Numbered from the stretch's first letter, positions 52,203 through 61,017 are shown. The stretch is 64,000 bases of DNA from Cohnella sp. SGD-V74 (GCF_003001675.1 NZ_PVYW01000004.1:310001-374000); one strand, 5' to 3'. The notes: generated by a model from the letters alone, not told the origin. Translations and numbers: made by a program.

Positions 52203-53348
52203 GTGACGAGATCGGCAACAGGAACAGGAAATGTAGCAGGAACAGGCGCAGGCTCTGTAGCGGCAACAAGAACGACCACGGGGAGAATCCCTGAAGCTCT
52301 TGCGCAAGCAGCGCGGTATGCGGGCTTATCCGAAGGGACGACGCTGCCTGCGGACGTGCTGGCGGACATTTACGACGCCAAGCTGTTTAAACAGTTCGTG
52401 CCGGAGGAGCTGAACGGCCTGATGCTGCCGCTGCCCGAGGCGCTGCGCGTCTTCGCTGAGGCATCCGAGATCGACGGAAGCTTCGGCTGGCTCGTCACGA
52501 TCGGGTCGGGCGGCGGCTTTTTCTCGGCGGCGCTGCCTCCCGAGCAGGCGCGGGAGCTGTTCGGTCCGGCGAACGCAGTCGTAGCCGGCAGCGGACACCC
52601 GAACGGAGTCGCCGTTCCGGTCGAGGGAGGCTACCGGGTCAGCGGCCAGTGGAAATATTGCAGCGGCTCGACGTTCGCCAGCCTGTATACGGCCAACTGC
52701 CGTATCGACAGAGGAGACGGAGCTGAGCCGGAAATTCGCTCGTTCGCGTTTCTGCCCGAGCAGGTTCGCGTCATCCGCGATTGGAACTCGTTCGGCCTGA
52801 AAGGCACGGACAGTCATTCGATGGCGGTGGACGAAGCGTTCGTGCCCTCGGAGCGTACATTCAGTATTATGAGCCCGCCCAACTATGACGATCCCATTTT
52901 CCGCTATCCGTTTCTGCCGTTCGCGCAGACGTCGTTCGCCGCCGTATGTCTGGGCATTTGCCGCCATTTTCTCGCGGAGGCCCGTTCGTTCGTCGCTTCC
53001 AAACGCGCCGAGTGGGATACGGCCAAACCGGGACGGGCTGAAGGAACGGAGCGCGCCATCTCCGAGCAGGAAGCGAAGCTGGAGACGGACGCAGTCCATT
53101 TCTACGAGACGGTCGAGCGGACATGGGACGCTTTCGTCGCGGCCGGGGAAATGTCGGAGGTCGATCAAGCCGAGGTCGGACAGGTTTGCCAGGCGCTGTC
53201 CAGAAGCGCATTAGCGCATGCGCATACGATTTTCCCGCTGCTCGGCATGGCCGTGCTGATGGAGGATCATCCGATCAACCGGATCTGGCGCGATCTTCAT
53301 ACGGTGACGCAGCACGCGGTTCTGGTGGCGAAACCCGAGCCAGCCTGA
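52203..53348 (+). CDS. Acyl-CoA dehydrogenase-fold flavin enzyme (DszC/HpaH-like monooxygenase type)
   Basis: A 381-residue protein with the acyl-CoA dehydrogenase fold. The N-terminal about 30 residues are a Thr/Gly/Ala-rich tract. The core has FKQFVPEELNGLMLPLPEAL, then VSGQWKYCSGSTFASLYTAN and DWNSFGLKGTDSHSMAVDEA, the pattern of the group that includes flavin-dependent monooxygenases (DszC, HpaH) rather than true dehydrogenases. No catalytic Glu of short-chain dehydrogenases is evident. It may hydroxylate or desulfurise an aromatic or small organic substrate with reduced flavin from elsewhere. GTG 52203 follows AGAGG. It is divergent from psuK. Its substrate is unknown. Confidence 0.8.
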   Translation: MTRSATGTGNVAGTGAGSVAATRTTTGRIPEALAQAARYAGLSEGTTLPADVLADIYDAKLFKQFVPEELNGLMLPLPEALRVFAEASEIDGSFGWLVTIGSGGGFFSAALPPEQARELFGPANAVVAGSGHPNGVAVPVEGGYRVSGQWKYCSGSTFASLYTANCRIDRGDGAEPEIRSFAFLPEQVRVIRDWNSFGLKGTDSHSMAVDEAFVPSERTFSIMSPPNYDDPIFRYPFLPFAQTSFAAVCLGICRHFLAEARSFVASKRAEWDTAKPGRAEGTERAISEQEAKLETDAVHFYETVERTWDAFVAAGEMSEVDQAEVGQVCQALSRSALAHAHTIFPLLGMAVLMEDHPINRIWRDLHTVTQHAVLVAKPEPA

Positions 53349-53458
53349 CCGGCAAGAACACCGAACGCCGAACACCGAACGCCGGAAGAAGCCAATCGGT
53401 TCATCGTAAGGAAGGACGCAAAACCGGCAGGGAACGCTAATCTCGGGAGGGTAACCGC

Positions 53459-54448
53459 ATGGAGGGTTTCAAAGCGCTGATCGTGGATCGTACGCAAGAC
53501 GGGAATCACAGATGCGAGGTCGGAATGCTGAAGAAGGAGCAGCTGCCGCAAGGGGAGCTGCTCGTCAAGGTAACCTATTCCAGTCTGAACTACAAGGACG
53601 CGCTGGCCGCTGCGCCGGACGGCAACATCGTGACAACCTATCCGTTCGTCCCCGGCATCGATCTGGCAGGCACCGTCGTCTCCAGCGAGGACGCGCGCTT
53701 CCGGGAGGGGGACGCCATCGTGGCGACAGGCTACGGGCTCGGCGTCACCCATTTCGGCGGGTACGGCGAATACGCGAGCATCCCGGCCGACTGGGCAGTC
53801 CCGCTTCCGGACGGCTTAACGCTGAAGGAAGCGATGATCTGCGGGACGGCGGGCTTCACCGCCGCGCTGTCGGTTCAGGCTCTGCGGGACAACGGAGTCG
53901 TCCCGGAAGGCGGGCCGGTGCTGGTAACCGGAGCGACCGGAGGCGTAGGCAGCGTCGCGACGGCGATTCTGGCGAAGCTCGGCTACGAGGTGACGGCCAG
54001 CACGGGCAAGCCGGAGGCGAAGGAGGAACTGCTCGGACTCGGAGCCGCCAGCGTCATCGACCGCAGCGAACTCGCACCGGCGGCTCCCCGCGCTCTGGAC
54101 AAACAGCGCTGGGCCGGCGTCGTCGATTGCGTCGGCGGCAAGACGCTCGCCGCCGTACTGGCCGGCGTGAAATACGGCGGAACCGTCGCCGCCAGCGGAC
54201 TGACGGGAGGAACCGACCTGCCGGCGACGGTGTTCCCGTTCATACTTCGCGGCGTCCGTCTGATCGGCATCGATTCGGTGTTCGTCCCGATGCCAATCAG
54301 ACGGAAGACATGGGAGCTGCTGGCGTCCGAATTCCGGCCGGACAAGCTGCACGAGCTGTCGTCGGAAATCCCGCTCGAAGACGTTCCGGCCGCGCTGGCC
54401 GCCATGCTCGCCGGCAAGTCCAGGGGACGAGTCGTCGTGAAGCTATAG
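53459..54448 (+). CDS. YhdH/AcuI-type NADPH-dependent quinone oxidoreductase
   Basis: A 329-residue MDR-superfamily enzyme of the YhdH/YhfP group, some of which reduce acryloyl-CoA (AcuI). N-terminal GroES-like domain: VTYSSLNYKDALAAAPDGNI and FVPGIDLAGTVVSSEDARFR. The NADPH-binding fold has VLVTGATGGVGSVATAILAK near 160. No structural zinc Cys cluster is present, as usual in this group. GGGAGG precedes ATG 53459. Its last bases overlap the stop of the convergent molybdenum enzyme gene in a 24-bp perfect palindrome. The electron acceptor in this organism is not known. Confidence 0.9.
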   Translation: MEGFKALIVDRTQDGNHRCEVGMLKKEQLPQGELLVKVTYSSLNYKDALAAAPDGNIVTTYPFVPGIDLAGTVVSSEDARFREGDAIVATGYGLGVTHFGGYGEYASIPADWAVPLPDGLTLKEAMICGTAGFTAALSVQALRDNGVVPEGGPVLVTGATGGVGSVATAILAKLGYEVTASTGKPEAKEELLGLGAASVIDRSELAPAAPRALDKQRWAGVVDCVGGKTLAAVLAGVKYGGTVAASGLTGGTDLPATVFPFILRGVRLIGIDSVFVPMPIRRKTWELLASEFRPDKLHELSSEIPLEDVPAALAAMLAGKSRGRVVVKL

Positions 54449-54457
54449 CTTCACGAC
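54434..54457. repeat. Perfect 24-bp palindrome spanning two convergent stop codons
   Basis: The palindrome is centred on CTATAG, whose two halves contain the stop codons of the reductase (plus) and the molybdopterin enzyme (minus). Both proteins therefore end Val-Val-Lys-Leu from identical codons. It may act as a hairpin at the end of both transcripts, though it has no T run. Confidence 0.9.
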
Positions 54458-56479
54458 TTCGACCCGCGTGGAGAAGAACGTCGCCCCGCCGCCCATGTCG
54501 GCCAGCCGCTGCGAGGTCAACGAATTGACGGCCTGAACGCCGTCGTTGCCGTGCTCCCACCACAGGCCTTGCGTGACGAGCACGCCCGGCAGCACGTTGT
54601 CCGCTACTTTCGCTGTCAGACGAACTTCGCCGCGCCCGTTCCACATCCGCACCGAATCTCCGTGCGCGATGCCCCGGGCGGCGGCGTCTTCGGCGTTCAT
54701 GTCGACGACGGGCCCCTTCTCCAGCTTCTTCAGCCGCTCTTGATTGCCGAACGTGGAGTTGATGAAGCTGTGGTTCGGCCCGGTGACGAGCAGGAACGGA
54801 TATTCCTCCGGCTCCCGCAGCGGCGAATATTCCGGCACGGGCGGCAATCCCGCGCGCAGCATCCGCTCGGAGTAGAACTCGATTTTCCCTGAAGGGGTCG
54901 GAATCCGCTGCGGAACGAGCGACGGCCGATCCAGCTTCATTCTCACGGAACCTTCCCGCCGCAGCTCCTCGTAGGTCAGACCGTCCAGGAACGGGCTCTT
55001 GTAATCCAAAGCCTCGCGAATCATCTGCTCCTCGGTCACGTCGAATACTTCCGGCTCGAATCCCATGCGCAGCCCAAGCTCCTTGAACAGCGTGAAGTTG
55101 GACTTGCATTCGCCCATCGGCTCGAGAATCGGCTCGTGAAGCTGCAAGTACAGGTGCCAATAGGATGCGAACAAGTCGAGGTTTTCAAAATGGCTTGTCG
55201 CGGGCAGTACGATATCGGCGTACTTGCATGTGTCGGTCAGGAACAGGTCGTGCGTCACGGTGAACAGATCGTCCCGCATCAGCCCTTGGCGCACCCGATT
55301 CTGATCGGGCGCGACGACCGCGGGATTGCTGTTGTAGACGAACAGCACGTCGACGGACGGCTCCGACGCCAGCAGCGCTTCGCCGAGCCGGTTCATGCTG
55401 ATCGAGCGGACGTTGCGGTCGGGCAGCAGGTCCGGCCGTTCCAACTGCAAAGCATTCACCGAAGAATAATGGCTGTTGCCCTTGATCGCGCCGCCGCCGG
55501 GAATGCCCCATTGGCCGACCAGGGCGGGCAGGCACGCGATCGTGCGGATCGCCATGCCTCCGTTATCGTGGTGCTGAAGGCCGTTGCCGATGCGGATGAA
55601 CGACGGCGTCGTTCCCGCGTATTCGCGGGCCAGCCTGACGATCGTATCCGCCGGAACGCCGGTAATTTCCGCGACCCGCTCCGGCGGGTATTTCTCCGCT
55701 TGGACGGCAAGCTCCTCGAATCCCTTCGTATACTCCGCGATAAAACGCTCATCCGTCAGCTTTTCTTTGATCAGCACATGCATCATGCCGAGCGCCAGCG
55801 CCGTGTCGGTTCCCGGGAGAATGCCCACGAACTCGTCGGCCCAAGCCGAGGTGCGGTTGCGGTGCACGTCGATGTGGACGATTTTCGCTCCGCGCTTGCG
55901 GGCTTCGGTCAGATACATCACTTGATGCATGTTGGTCGATACGAGATTGCAGCCCCAGATCAGGGCATACTTCGTATGAACCGTCGTTTCGGGATCGGTG
56001 CCCGCCGAAGCGCCCATCGTATAGCCGTAGCCCGCCGATCCGGCCGCGTTGCAGATCGTCCTCTCCAGCTGGCTGGCGCCGATCCGGTGGAAGAAACGCC
56101 GGTCCATCCCTTCGGCGTTCAGAATGCCCATATTGCCATAGAAGCTGTAGGGAAGAATCGATTCCGCTCCTTTGGCGGCAATGGCGCTCTTCAGTCTGGA
56201 GACGATCTCGTCGTAGGCTTCGTCCCAGGCGATGCGTTCGAATTCCAGCGTTCCCTTGGGACCGATTCTGCGCAGCGGGTGCAGCACGCGGTCGGGGTGG
56301 TACACGCGCTCGCGCAGATGGCGGACTTTGTTGCAGATCGCGCCCTGAGTGACCGGGTGGTCGGGATTGCCGTCTATGGATACAATGGCGTTGTTCTCCA
56401 GGGTGACGTGCAAGCTGCACGTGTCGGGACAATCGAAAGGACAAACCGAGCGAACGACTTTGCTCTCTGTTACGGTCAT
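54443..56479 (-). CDS. Molybdopterin-dependent oxidoreductase
   Basis: A 678-residue enzyme of the DMSO-reductase/formate-dehydrogenase superfamily. An N-terminal 4Fe-4S motif is present (CPFDCPDTCSLHV, with the fourth Cys in GAICNKVRHL), followed by the molybdopterin core (about residues 60-520) and the C-terminal dinucleotide-binding domain (about 560-675; YPFLLVTGPNHSFINSTFG). There is no Tat twin-arginine signal, so it is probably cytoplasmic. The residue binding Mo could not be assigned. The start is ATG 56479, 12 nt after GGAG; a TTG at 56491 touches that site. The likely partner and substrate are unknown; no neighbouring Fe-S or cytochrome subunit is encoded. Confidence 0.9.
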   Translation of the reverse strand: MTVTESKVVRSVCPFDCPDTCSLHVTLENNAIVSIDGNPDHPVTQGAICNKVRHLRERVYHPDRVLHPLRRIGPKGTLEFERIAWDEAYDEIVSRLKSAIAAKGAESILPYSFYGNMGILNAEGMDRRFFHRIGASQLERTICNAAGSAGYGYTMGASAGTDPETTVHTKYALIWGCNLVSTNMHQVMYLTEARKRGAKIVHIDVHRNRTSAWADEFVGILPGTDTALALGMMHVLIKEKLTDERFIAEYTKGFEELAVQAEKYPPERVAEITGVPADTIVRLAREYAGTTPSFIRIGNGLQHHDNGGMAIRTIACLPALVGQWGIPGGGAIKGNSHYSSVNALQLERPDLLPDRNVRSISMNRLGEALLASEPSVDVLFVYNSNPAVVAPDQNRVRQGLMRDDLFTVTHDLFLTDTCKYADIVLPATSHFENLDLFASYWHLYLQLHEPILEPMGECKSNFTLFKELGLRMGFEPEVFDVTEEQMIREALDYKSPFLDGLTYEELRREGSVRMKLDRPSLVPQRIPTPSGKIEFYSERMLRAGLPPVPEYSPLREPEEYPFLLVTGPNHSFINSTFGNQERLKKLEKGPVVDMNAEDAAARGIAHGDSVRMWNGRGEVRLTAKVADNVLPGVLVTQGLWWEHGNDGVQAVNSLTSQRLADMGGGATFFSTRVEVVKL

Positions 56480-56570
56480 GATTGTGCTCAACTCCGTTTC
56501 TATTGCCAGTATAGCTCAAACAAACGTTTGGCGGGAATGGGGCGGCGGAAGCGAACCTCTGTTTTTCGTT

Positions 56571-56615
56571 GACGATTCAGAAAGTATAAAATCCGCTATC
56601 CTTATCTGAATCGTC
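56571..56615. promoter_or_regulatory. Inverted repeat upstream of SDR gene
   Basis: Perfect 11-bp arms GACGATTCAGA (56571-56581) and TCTGAATCGTC (56605-56615) flank a 23-nt AT-rich centre. It lies between the divergent molybdenum enzyme and SDR genes and could be an operator or a leader hairpin. No T run follows. Confidence 0.5.
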
Positions 56616-56726
56616 TCCGACAAAACGAATTCATCGTCCAGAGGACGCCGAAGGCGTTTTTGCTTAGGAAAAGCGGGGTAATTCAGGTTGAGGCTGGCAA
56701 CAATACGAGCAAAGGAGGTGTAAAAA

Positions 56727-57512
56727 ATGGCGGAGCTCGAGGGGAAGGTCGCAATCGTAACCGGCGGTGGCTCGGGCATCGGCAAGGGGGCGGCGTTGAA
56801 AATGGCGGCCCACGGGGCCAAAGTCGGCGTCGTCGACCGGGATTCGGAGCGGGCGGAACGAGTGCGCGAAGAAATCGAACGGGCTGGAGGAGAGGCGTTG
56901 GATTTGGAAGCGGACGTCGCGTCGGCGGATTCGATCCGCTCCGCGATTGAACGAGCGGCCTCGCGCTGGGGGCGATTGGACATTGTTTTCGCGAATGCCG
57001 GCATTAACGGAACGTGGACGCCGATCGAGCATCTGACCGAAGAGGATTGGGATCGGACGATGGACATCAATCTGAAGGGGACGTTCTTGACGCTGAAGCA
57101 TGCCATTCCGCATCTGAAACGGCAAGGAGGCAGCGTGATTATCACCAGCTCGGTCAACGGCAACCGGATCTTCTCCAATATCGGGGCGAGCGCCTACAGC
57201 ACGAGCAAGGCGGGACAGGTCGCGCTGATGCAGATGGCTGCGCTGGAGCTGGCGGAGCATCGTATCCGGGTCAATGCGATCTGTCCGGGAGCTATCCGCA
57301 CGAATATCGGGGAGAATACGAACAAGACGCCCGAAGCCGAGGCGGCGCAAATCCCGGTGGAGTATCCGGAAGGCTCGAATCCGCTGGCGCATCGCCCGGG
57401 CACGCCGGAGCAGGTGGCCGAGCTGGTGCTGTTCCTGGCTTCCCCGCGCTCATCGCTGATCACGGGAACGAAAGTGTACATCGACGGGGCAGAATCTTTG
57501 CTCATCGGATGA
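56727..57512 (+). CDS. Short-chain dehydrogenase/reductase (SDR)
   Basis: A 261-residue classical SDR with a Rossmann fold. The cofactor loop TGGGSGIG is near residues 12-19, and Asp at the end of beta-2 (VGVVDRDSE) points to NAD over NADP. The catalytic residues are Ser in VIITSSVNG and the Tyr/Lys of YSTSKAGQV, with NAG near the expected position. An exceptionally good AAAGGAGGTG lies six bases before ATG 56727. It is a single gene, divergent from the molybdopterin enzyme. The substrate is unknown. Confidence 0.9.
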   Translation: MAELEGKVAIVTGGGSGIGKGAALKMAAHGAKVGVVDRDSERAERVREEIERAGGEALDLEADVASADSIRSAIERAASRWGRLDIVFANAGINGTWTPIEHLTEEDWDRTMDINLKGTFLTLKHAIPHLKRQGGSVIITSSVNGNRIFSNIGASAYSTSKAGQVALMQMAALELAEHRIRVNAICPGAIRTNIGENTNKTPEAEAAQIPVEYPEGSNPLAHRPGTPEQVAELVLFLASPRSSLITGTKVYIDGAESLLIG

Positions 57513-57589
57513 ATGAACGCATGAAGGTTGGACATACTAAGCTTTGACAGAAGAATAAGTTGCTTTTTGCATGGGAACCTGTTATAGTA

Positions 57590-57598
57590 AGGACTATC
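57590..57598 (+). promoter_or_regulatory. Extended -10 promoter of csp gene
   Basis: TGTTATAGT is an extended -10, giving a leader of about 120 nt before the cold-shock gene. No -35 is recognisable at the usual distance. Confidence 0.5.
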
Positions 57599-57616
57599 GA
57601 AATCGTGACCTGAATT

Positions 57617-57691
57617 CACAAAATGGAAAGGGTTATCATTTTGAAGTTAACCCTGCCGTTTTGTGGATTTTTTATTCGTATGAATAAAAAA
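57617..57691 (+). promoter_or_regulatory. Structured csp leader with competing hairpins
   Basis: Hairpin 1 pairs CACAAAATGG and AGGGTTA with TAACCCT and CCGTTTTGTG (57617-57665) and is followed by TTTTTT (57668-57673), which looks like a terminator. Hairpin 2 pairs that T run, as TTTTTTATTC (57668-57677), with GAATAAAAAA (57682-57691) around a GTAT loop. The second could shield the T run or act on its own. It ends 35 nt before the cold-shock start. Confidence 0.6.
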
Positions 57692-57726
57692 GTTCATGAG
57701 GCAATTGTAATTTGGAGGTGAAATAC

Positions 57727-57927
57727 ATGCAAGAGGGTACAGTTAAATGGTTCAACGCTGACAAAGGCTTCGGATTCATCGAAGTTGAAGGCGGAAACGA
57801 CGTATTCGTGCACTTCAGCGCGATCACGGGCGAAGGCTTCAAGACTTTGGATGAAGGCCAACGCGTTCAATTCAACGTGGTTCAAGGCAACCGCGGACCG
57901 CAAGCGGAAAACGTAGTTAAGCTGTAA
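57727..57927 (+). CDS. Cold-shock protein (CspA/CspB family)
   Basis: A 66-residue single cold-shock-domain protein, an RNA chaperone that binds single strands. RNP1 is KGFGFIEV (about residues 16-23) and RNP2 is VFVHF. The length is exactly that of Bacillus Csps. ATG 57727 follows TTGGAGGTG; an in-frame start 15 nt upstream would overlap that site. It has a long structured leader and a strong terminator, so it is a single-gene transcript. Confidence 0.97.
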   Translation: MQEGTVKWFNADKGFGFIEVEGGNDVFVHFSAITGEGFKTLDEGQRVQFNVVQGNRGPQAENVVKL

Positions 57928-57942
57928 GCTTAACGCGCCGCA

Positions 57943-57985
57943 AGAGAGATTCTCGACGATTTTCGTCGGGAGTCTCTCTTTTTTT
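57943..57985 (+). terminator. Rho-independent terminator
   Basis: Stem AGAGAGA/TCTCTCT, with the inner CTCGACGA/TCGTCGGG part, is followed by seven T. It ends the csp transcript. Confidence 0.85.
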
Positions 57986-58009
57986 GCGCCCGAAGGCACC
58001 CTGTTGCTC

Positions 58010-58042
58010 ATGACCGACTTAGTGACCGCGGTAACTGGTCAT
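58010..58042. promoter_or_regulatory. Possible operator upstream of flavin monooxygenase
   Basis: AGTGACCGCGGTAACT (58021-58036) is a near-perfect palindrome (14 of 16), and ATGACC...GGTCAT (58010-58015, 58037-58042) flanks it. It resembles TetR/MarR-type operators. No matching regulator gene is beside it. Confidence 0.4.
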
Positions 58043-58116
58043 ATGACAGAGACCGGGGATACGATGGGGGGAGATCATTTCGGCCCTGATGGGGCGGAAG
58101 GACAGGGGAGATGACG

Positions 58117-59376
58117 ATGAGTTTCGATGTGATCGTGGTGGGCGCCCGCGTGGCTGGGGCTTCTCTCGCGTATTATTTGGCCAAGGCAGGATACCAGGTA
58201 CTGCTGCTGGATCGGGCGACCTTTCCGAGCGACACGTTGTCCACGCACAATATGTTCAGCAACTCGCTTGGAATACTGCAGGAGATGGGAGTGCTGGAGG
58301 CCGTGATGGCGACGGACACTCCGCTCTACCGCAGAGGGCGGATTCAATTCGACGGAGCGGTCATCGACGGACTGTTCCCCGAGACGAACGGGATTCAGGG
58401 CTGTCTGTGCGTGCGGCGGAAGTATTTGGACCGGATTTTGTTCGAGCATGCCAAGCAGCAACCGGGAGTAACGGCCGTTGAAGGCTTCAAGGTAACGTCG
58501 CTGATTCGGGTTGACGGGGTCGTCGCGGGAGTGGAAGGCAGGCGCAGGGACGGTCAGGGAGAGACGGAAAGATTCGAGGCCAAGCTTGTCGTAGGGGCGG
58601 ACGGAAGATTGTCCAGAGTCAGGGAGTGGGTGGGAAGCGAACGCAAAATTTCCCTTCCGACGGATTTCGCTTCTTACGTAGCCTACTTGTCGGACTTCCG
58701 GCAAGAGGGGGAGACGCATGTGGAGTTCCACAAAAACGGGGATAAGCTGGCGATCGTTTTCCCGACGAGCGATGGCCAGTTTGTCGTCGGAGGGATGTTC
58801 CCGCTTAACGACATTGCCCGCTTGGAGCGCTTCAAAGCGAACCCGGAAGCGAGCTTCCGCGAGCTGATCGACGAGGGCTTCGGGCATACGACGCTTGCCG
58901 AGCGCTTCCGCGGCGCCCGGTTTGTCGAGCCGATCCGCGGCTTGCACGGCTATGACAACGATTGGTACGTCGGCATGGGAGAAGGCTGGGCCTTGCTCGG
59001 GGACGCGCTTACCTTCAAGGACCCTTGCGTCGGCCAAGGGATGCACGACGCGCTGTTCGGCGCGCGGCTGCTGGCGGACATTTTGTCGCGGCGCCCTTCG
59101 GACGAGTGGCAGGGGAACTGGGCGTCGATGGGAGAGGCGTATCAGTCGGCCATGGAGGAGAAGCTGATGTCCCGCTTCTGGCTCGGCTGTCAGTTCACGA
59201 AGAACGTGCCGGTCTCCGAAGAAATGACGGCGGCTTACAATTTGGTCGGCTCGGACCGGAGCGCGACCGGGACGTTCCTCGGCATGTACAACTACGCGAG
59301 CGAGCCGGAGGATTTGCAGGCCGAGATCGGACGGTTGCTTGCAAGCGTGCAAGGGGGAGCTCCGACGCAGGTCTGA
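58117..59376 (+). CDS. FAD-dependent monooxygenase / geranylgeranyl-reductase-like oxidoreductase
   Basis: A 419-residue flavoprotein of the PHBH fold. The FAD-binding GxGxxG-type motif reads VVGARVAGASLAYYLAKAGY (residues about 8-27), the DG motif is ADGRLSRVREW, and the later GD motif is ALLGDALTFKDPCVGQGMHD (about 300-320). The family includes aromatic hydroxylases and geranylgeranyl reductases; which of these this is cannot be told. ATG 58117 is preferred, as GGGGAG lies six bases before it and directly on the ATG at 58111. A palindromic site lies about 75 nt upstream. Confidence 0.85.
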   Translation: MSFDVIVVGARVAGASLAYYLAKAGYQVLLLDRATFPSDTLSTHNMFSNSLGILQEMGVLEAVMATDTPLYRRGRIQFDGAVIDGLFPETNGIQGCLCVRRKYLDRILFEHAKQQPGVTAVEGFKVTSLIRVDGVVAGVEGRRRDGQGETERFEAKLVVGADGRLSRVREWVGSERKISLPTDFASYVAYLSDFRQEGETHVEFHKNGDKLAIVFPTSDGQFVVGGMFPLNDIARLERFKANPEASFRELIDEGFGHTTLAERFRGARFVEPIRGLHGYDNDWYVGMGEGWALLGDALTFKDPCVGQGMHDALFGARLLADILSRRPSDEWQGNWASMGEAYQSAMEEKLMSRFWLGCQFTKNVPVSEEMTAAYNLVGSDRSATGTFLGMYNYASEPEDLQAEIGRLLASVQGGAPTQV

Positions 59377-59470
59377 AGGAGATAAGAGGCGTCAGGTTCT
59401 TAGGCGACGGAGAAGGGTATGCTTTTCGTCTGTCATCGTCTGTCGATGGGGACGGTATGCCCGGAATCGA

Positions 59471-59511
59471 GGAAAGCCAAGCCACCCCTGTCCGGGGCGG
59501 CTTGGCTTTCC
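59471..59511. terminator. Bidirectional terminator
   Basis: A perfect 13-bp stem (GGAAAGCCAAGCC/GGCTTGGCTTTCC) separates the convergent monooxygenase and SLH genes. It abuts the SLH stop codon. Confidence 0.75.
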
Positions 59512-60747
59512 TTATTGCGCGCTTTTCTTCGTGATGGAGAAGATGACCGTTTTGCCGGTCAGATCGACCAGTACGTCCACTTTATCGTCTCCGATTTCGA
59601 GCTGTTGGGAAGCGACCTTGGCGCCGGATTCGACTTTGACGCAAATGTCGTTGAATCGCTCGCGGAACGTCGCCGAGTTGTAGCCGAACAAATAGTTGGA
59701 GAACGACTCGACCGCCTCCTGATTGCGCGCCAGCGTCCCTTCGCGCAGCCGGATCGTTATGCCGTAGGTATTGTACTGGGGATCGAGCCACAGCGCCGTC
59801 TCCTCGAGCGTCTTGCCCGAATTCGCGGCGGACAGGACGGCGTCCTTCTCCTTCTGGTCCTTGAACAGTCTCAGCTTCGTATCCAGCAGATCGTGGTTGG
59901 AGCCCCGCAGCGCCCCCGCCTGTTTGAGAACTTCGTAAGCGTCGCGCATTCTCCTGTCGGGGAATACGACGATCCGCGTGCCTCCGCCGACGGTCGGAAC
60001 GGCGAGCTGGAGGTCGTTCTTCTCCCCGGAAGTGACGGAGATGCGGTTTTTCTTCTCCGTTAAGCGATTCAGAAGAACGAGGGACTGCGCTCGCGTAACT
60101 TTGTCTCCGACGCCGAAATAGCCGTTCGGGTACCCCTGCATAATGCCTTTGACCAGCGCTTCCGCGATGAACTTCTGCTCCCGCTCCGAGGCGCTCATCA
60201 AGTCTCCGTAAGCCTGCGCCAGCTGGCGGCTGAACTGCGAATCCTCCAGAAACTCCGTCTCCTGAAGCGTATAGTAGATCACTTCCGCGACGTTCTCGCG
60301 CGTCATATCGTTCTGAAAATCGCTGTAGCGGCTTCGGTTCAGGAAGTGCAGATCGCTGGCGACGTCGATGTAGGGCTTGGCCCAATACCCGGTAGTCGCC
60401 GGCTTGAAGTCGAAATAGCGGTAATCCTGCTTCAGAATCGTCTGGTTCTCCGCGCTCAGGCTTTGCAGGAACGAGGAATTCCAGCTTCGCTCTCCGTTCT
60501 GGTGCAGGTCGGTATAGGACAATACGAGCATCTTGATGAATTGATCGACTTTCACGGGCGCGTCGGGCCGGAACGTTCCGTCCGGATAGCCGTCCAGTAT
60601 GCCCTTGGACACCATGTCCACGATCGTTTGCTCGGCCCAATGTCCCCGAATGTCGGTAAAAGGGGTTTTGCTTGTTCCTTGCGCATAGGCCGAACTTCCC
60701 GTGCTTATAAGCGCGATAAGGATAGCGAAAAACGTAAAACGACGCAT
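59512..60747 (-). CDS. Secreted S-layer-homology (SLH) domain protein
   Basis: A 411-residue exported protein. The signal peptide (FTFFAILIALISTGSSAYAQ) is cleaved near residue 23. SLH domains are recognised by PFTDIRGHWAEQTIVDMVSK and the GILDGYPDGTFRPDAPV that follows (about residues 28-75), and a second, less clear one by IMQGYPNGYFGVGDKVTRAQ (about 190-215). The rest (about 230-411) is a mixed alpha/beta region I do not recognise. SLH domains bind pyruvylated cell-wall polymer, so the protein is probably attached to the wall. Three SLH repeats are usual, and only two are clear here. ATG 60747 follows GGGAGG. Confidence 0.85.
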   Translation of the reverse strand: MRRFTFFAILIALISTGSSAYAQGTSKTPFTDIRGHWAEQTIVDMVSKGILDGYPDGTFRPDAPVKVDQFIKMLVLSYTDLHQNGERSWNSSFLQSLSAENQTILKQDYRYFDFKPATTGYWAKPYIDVASDLHFLNRSRYSDFQNDMTRENVAEVIYYTLQETEFLEDSQFSRQLAQAYGDLMSASEREQKFIAEALVKGIMQGYPNGYFGVGDKVTRAQSLVLLNRLTEKKNRISVTSGEKNDLQLAVPTVGGGTRIVVFPDRRMRDAYEVLKQAGALRGSNHDLLDTKLRLFKDQKEKDAVLSAANSGKTLEETALWLDPQYNTYGITIRLREGTLARNQEAVESFSNYLFGYNSATFRERFNDICVKVESGAKVASQQLEIGDDKVDVLVDLTGKTVIFSITKKSAQ

Positions 60748-61017
60748 GAAAATCCTCCCGTTTCTGATTTGCCTGTCAGGCACCCTAATAAGCTAACCAT
60801 AATCGGGATCGGGTTGGAAACCGCCGAGGAGACTAATGTGGCGGAGGGCGGTTGCGGTCTTAAGTTGCGTTTTTGCGTAGGTCTTGAGGTGCGCAATCCC
60901 GGTCGGAGCGATCGGCGCGGATAAAGCCGAAATTGCGTATGAGCTGATAGAACCAGTAAGGGGTCGTTCGAACCGCGTCTGCAGAACGAGTCGATCATGG
61001 GCCAAGCCATGCGGGAG
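60748..61017. other. Intergenic region with no supported gene
   Basis: Between the SLH gene and gerAB there is 270 bp. Short open frames of 60-100 codons occur on both strands, but none has a ribosome binding site and family resemblance. No terminator for gerAB is obvious. Confidence 0.5.

Noticed and set aside
60705-61010. Small leftward open frames between gerAB and the SLH gene
   Set aside because: Neither has a ribosome binding site or family resemblance; one overlaps the SLH start.
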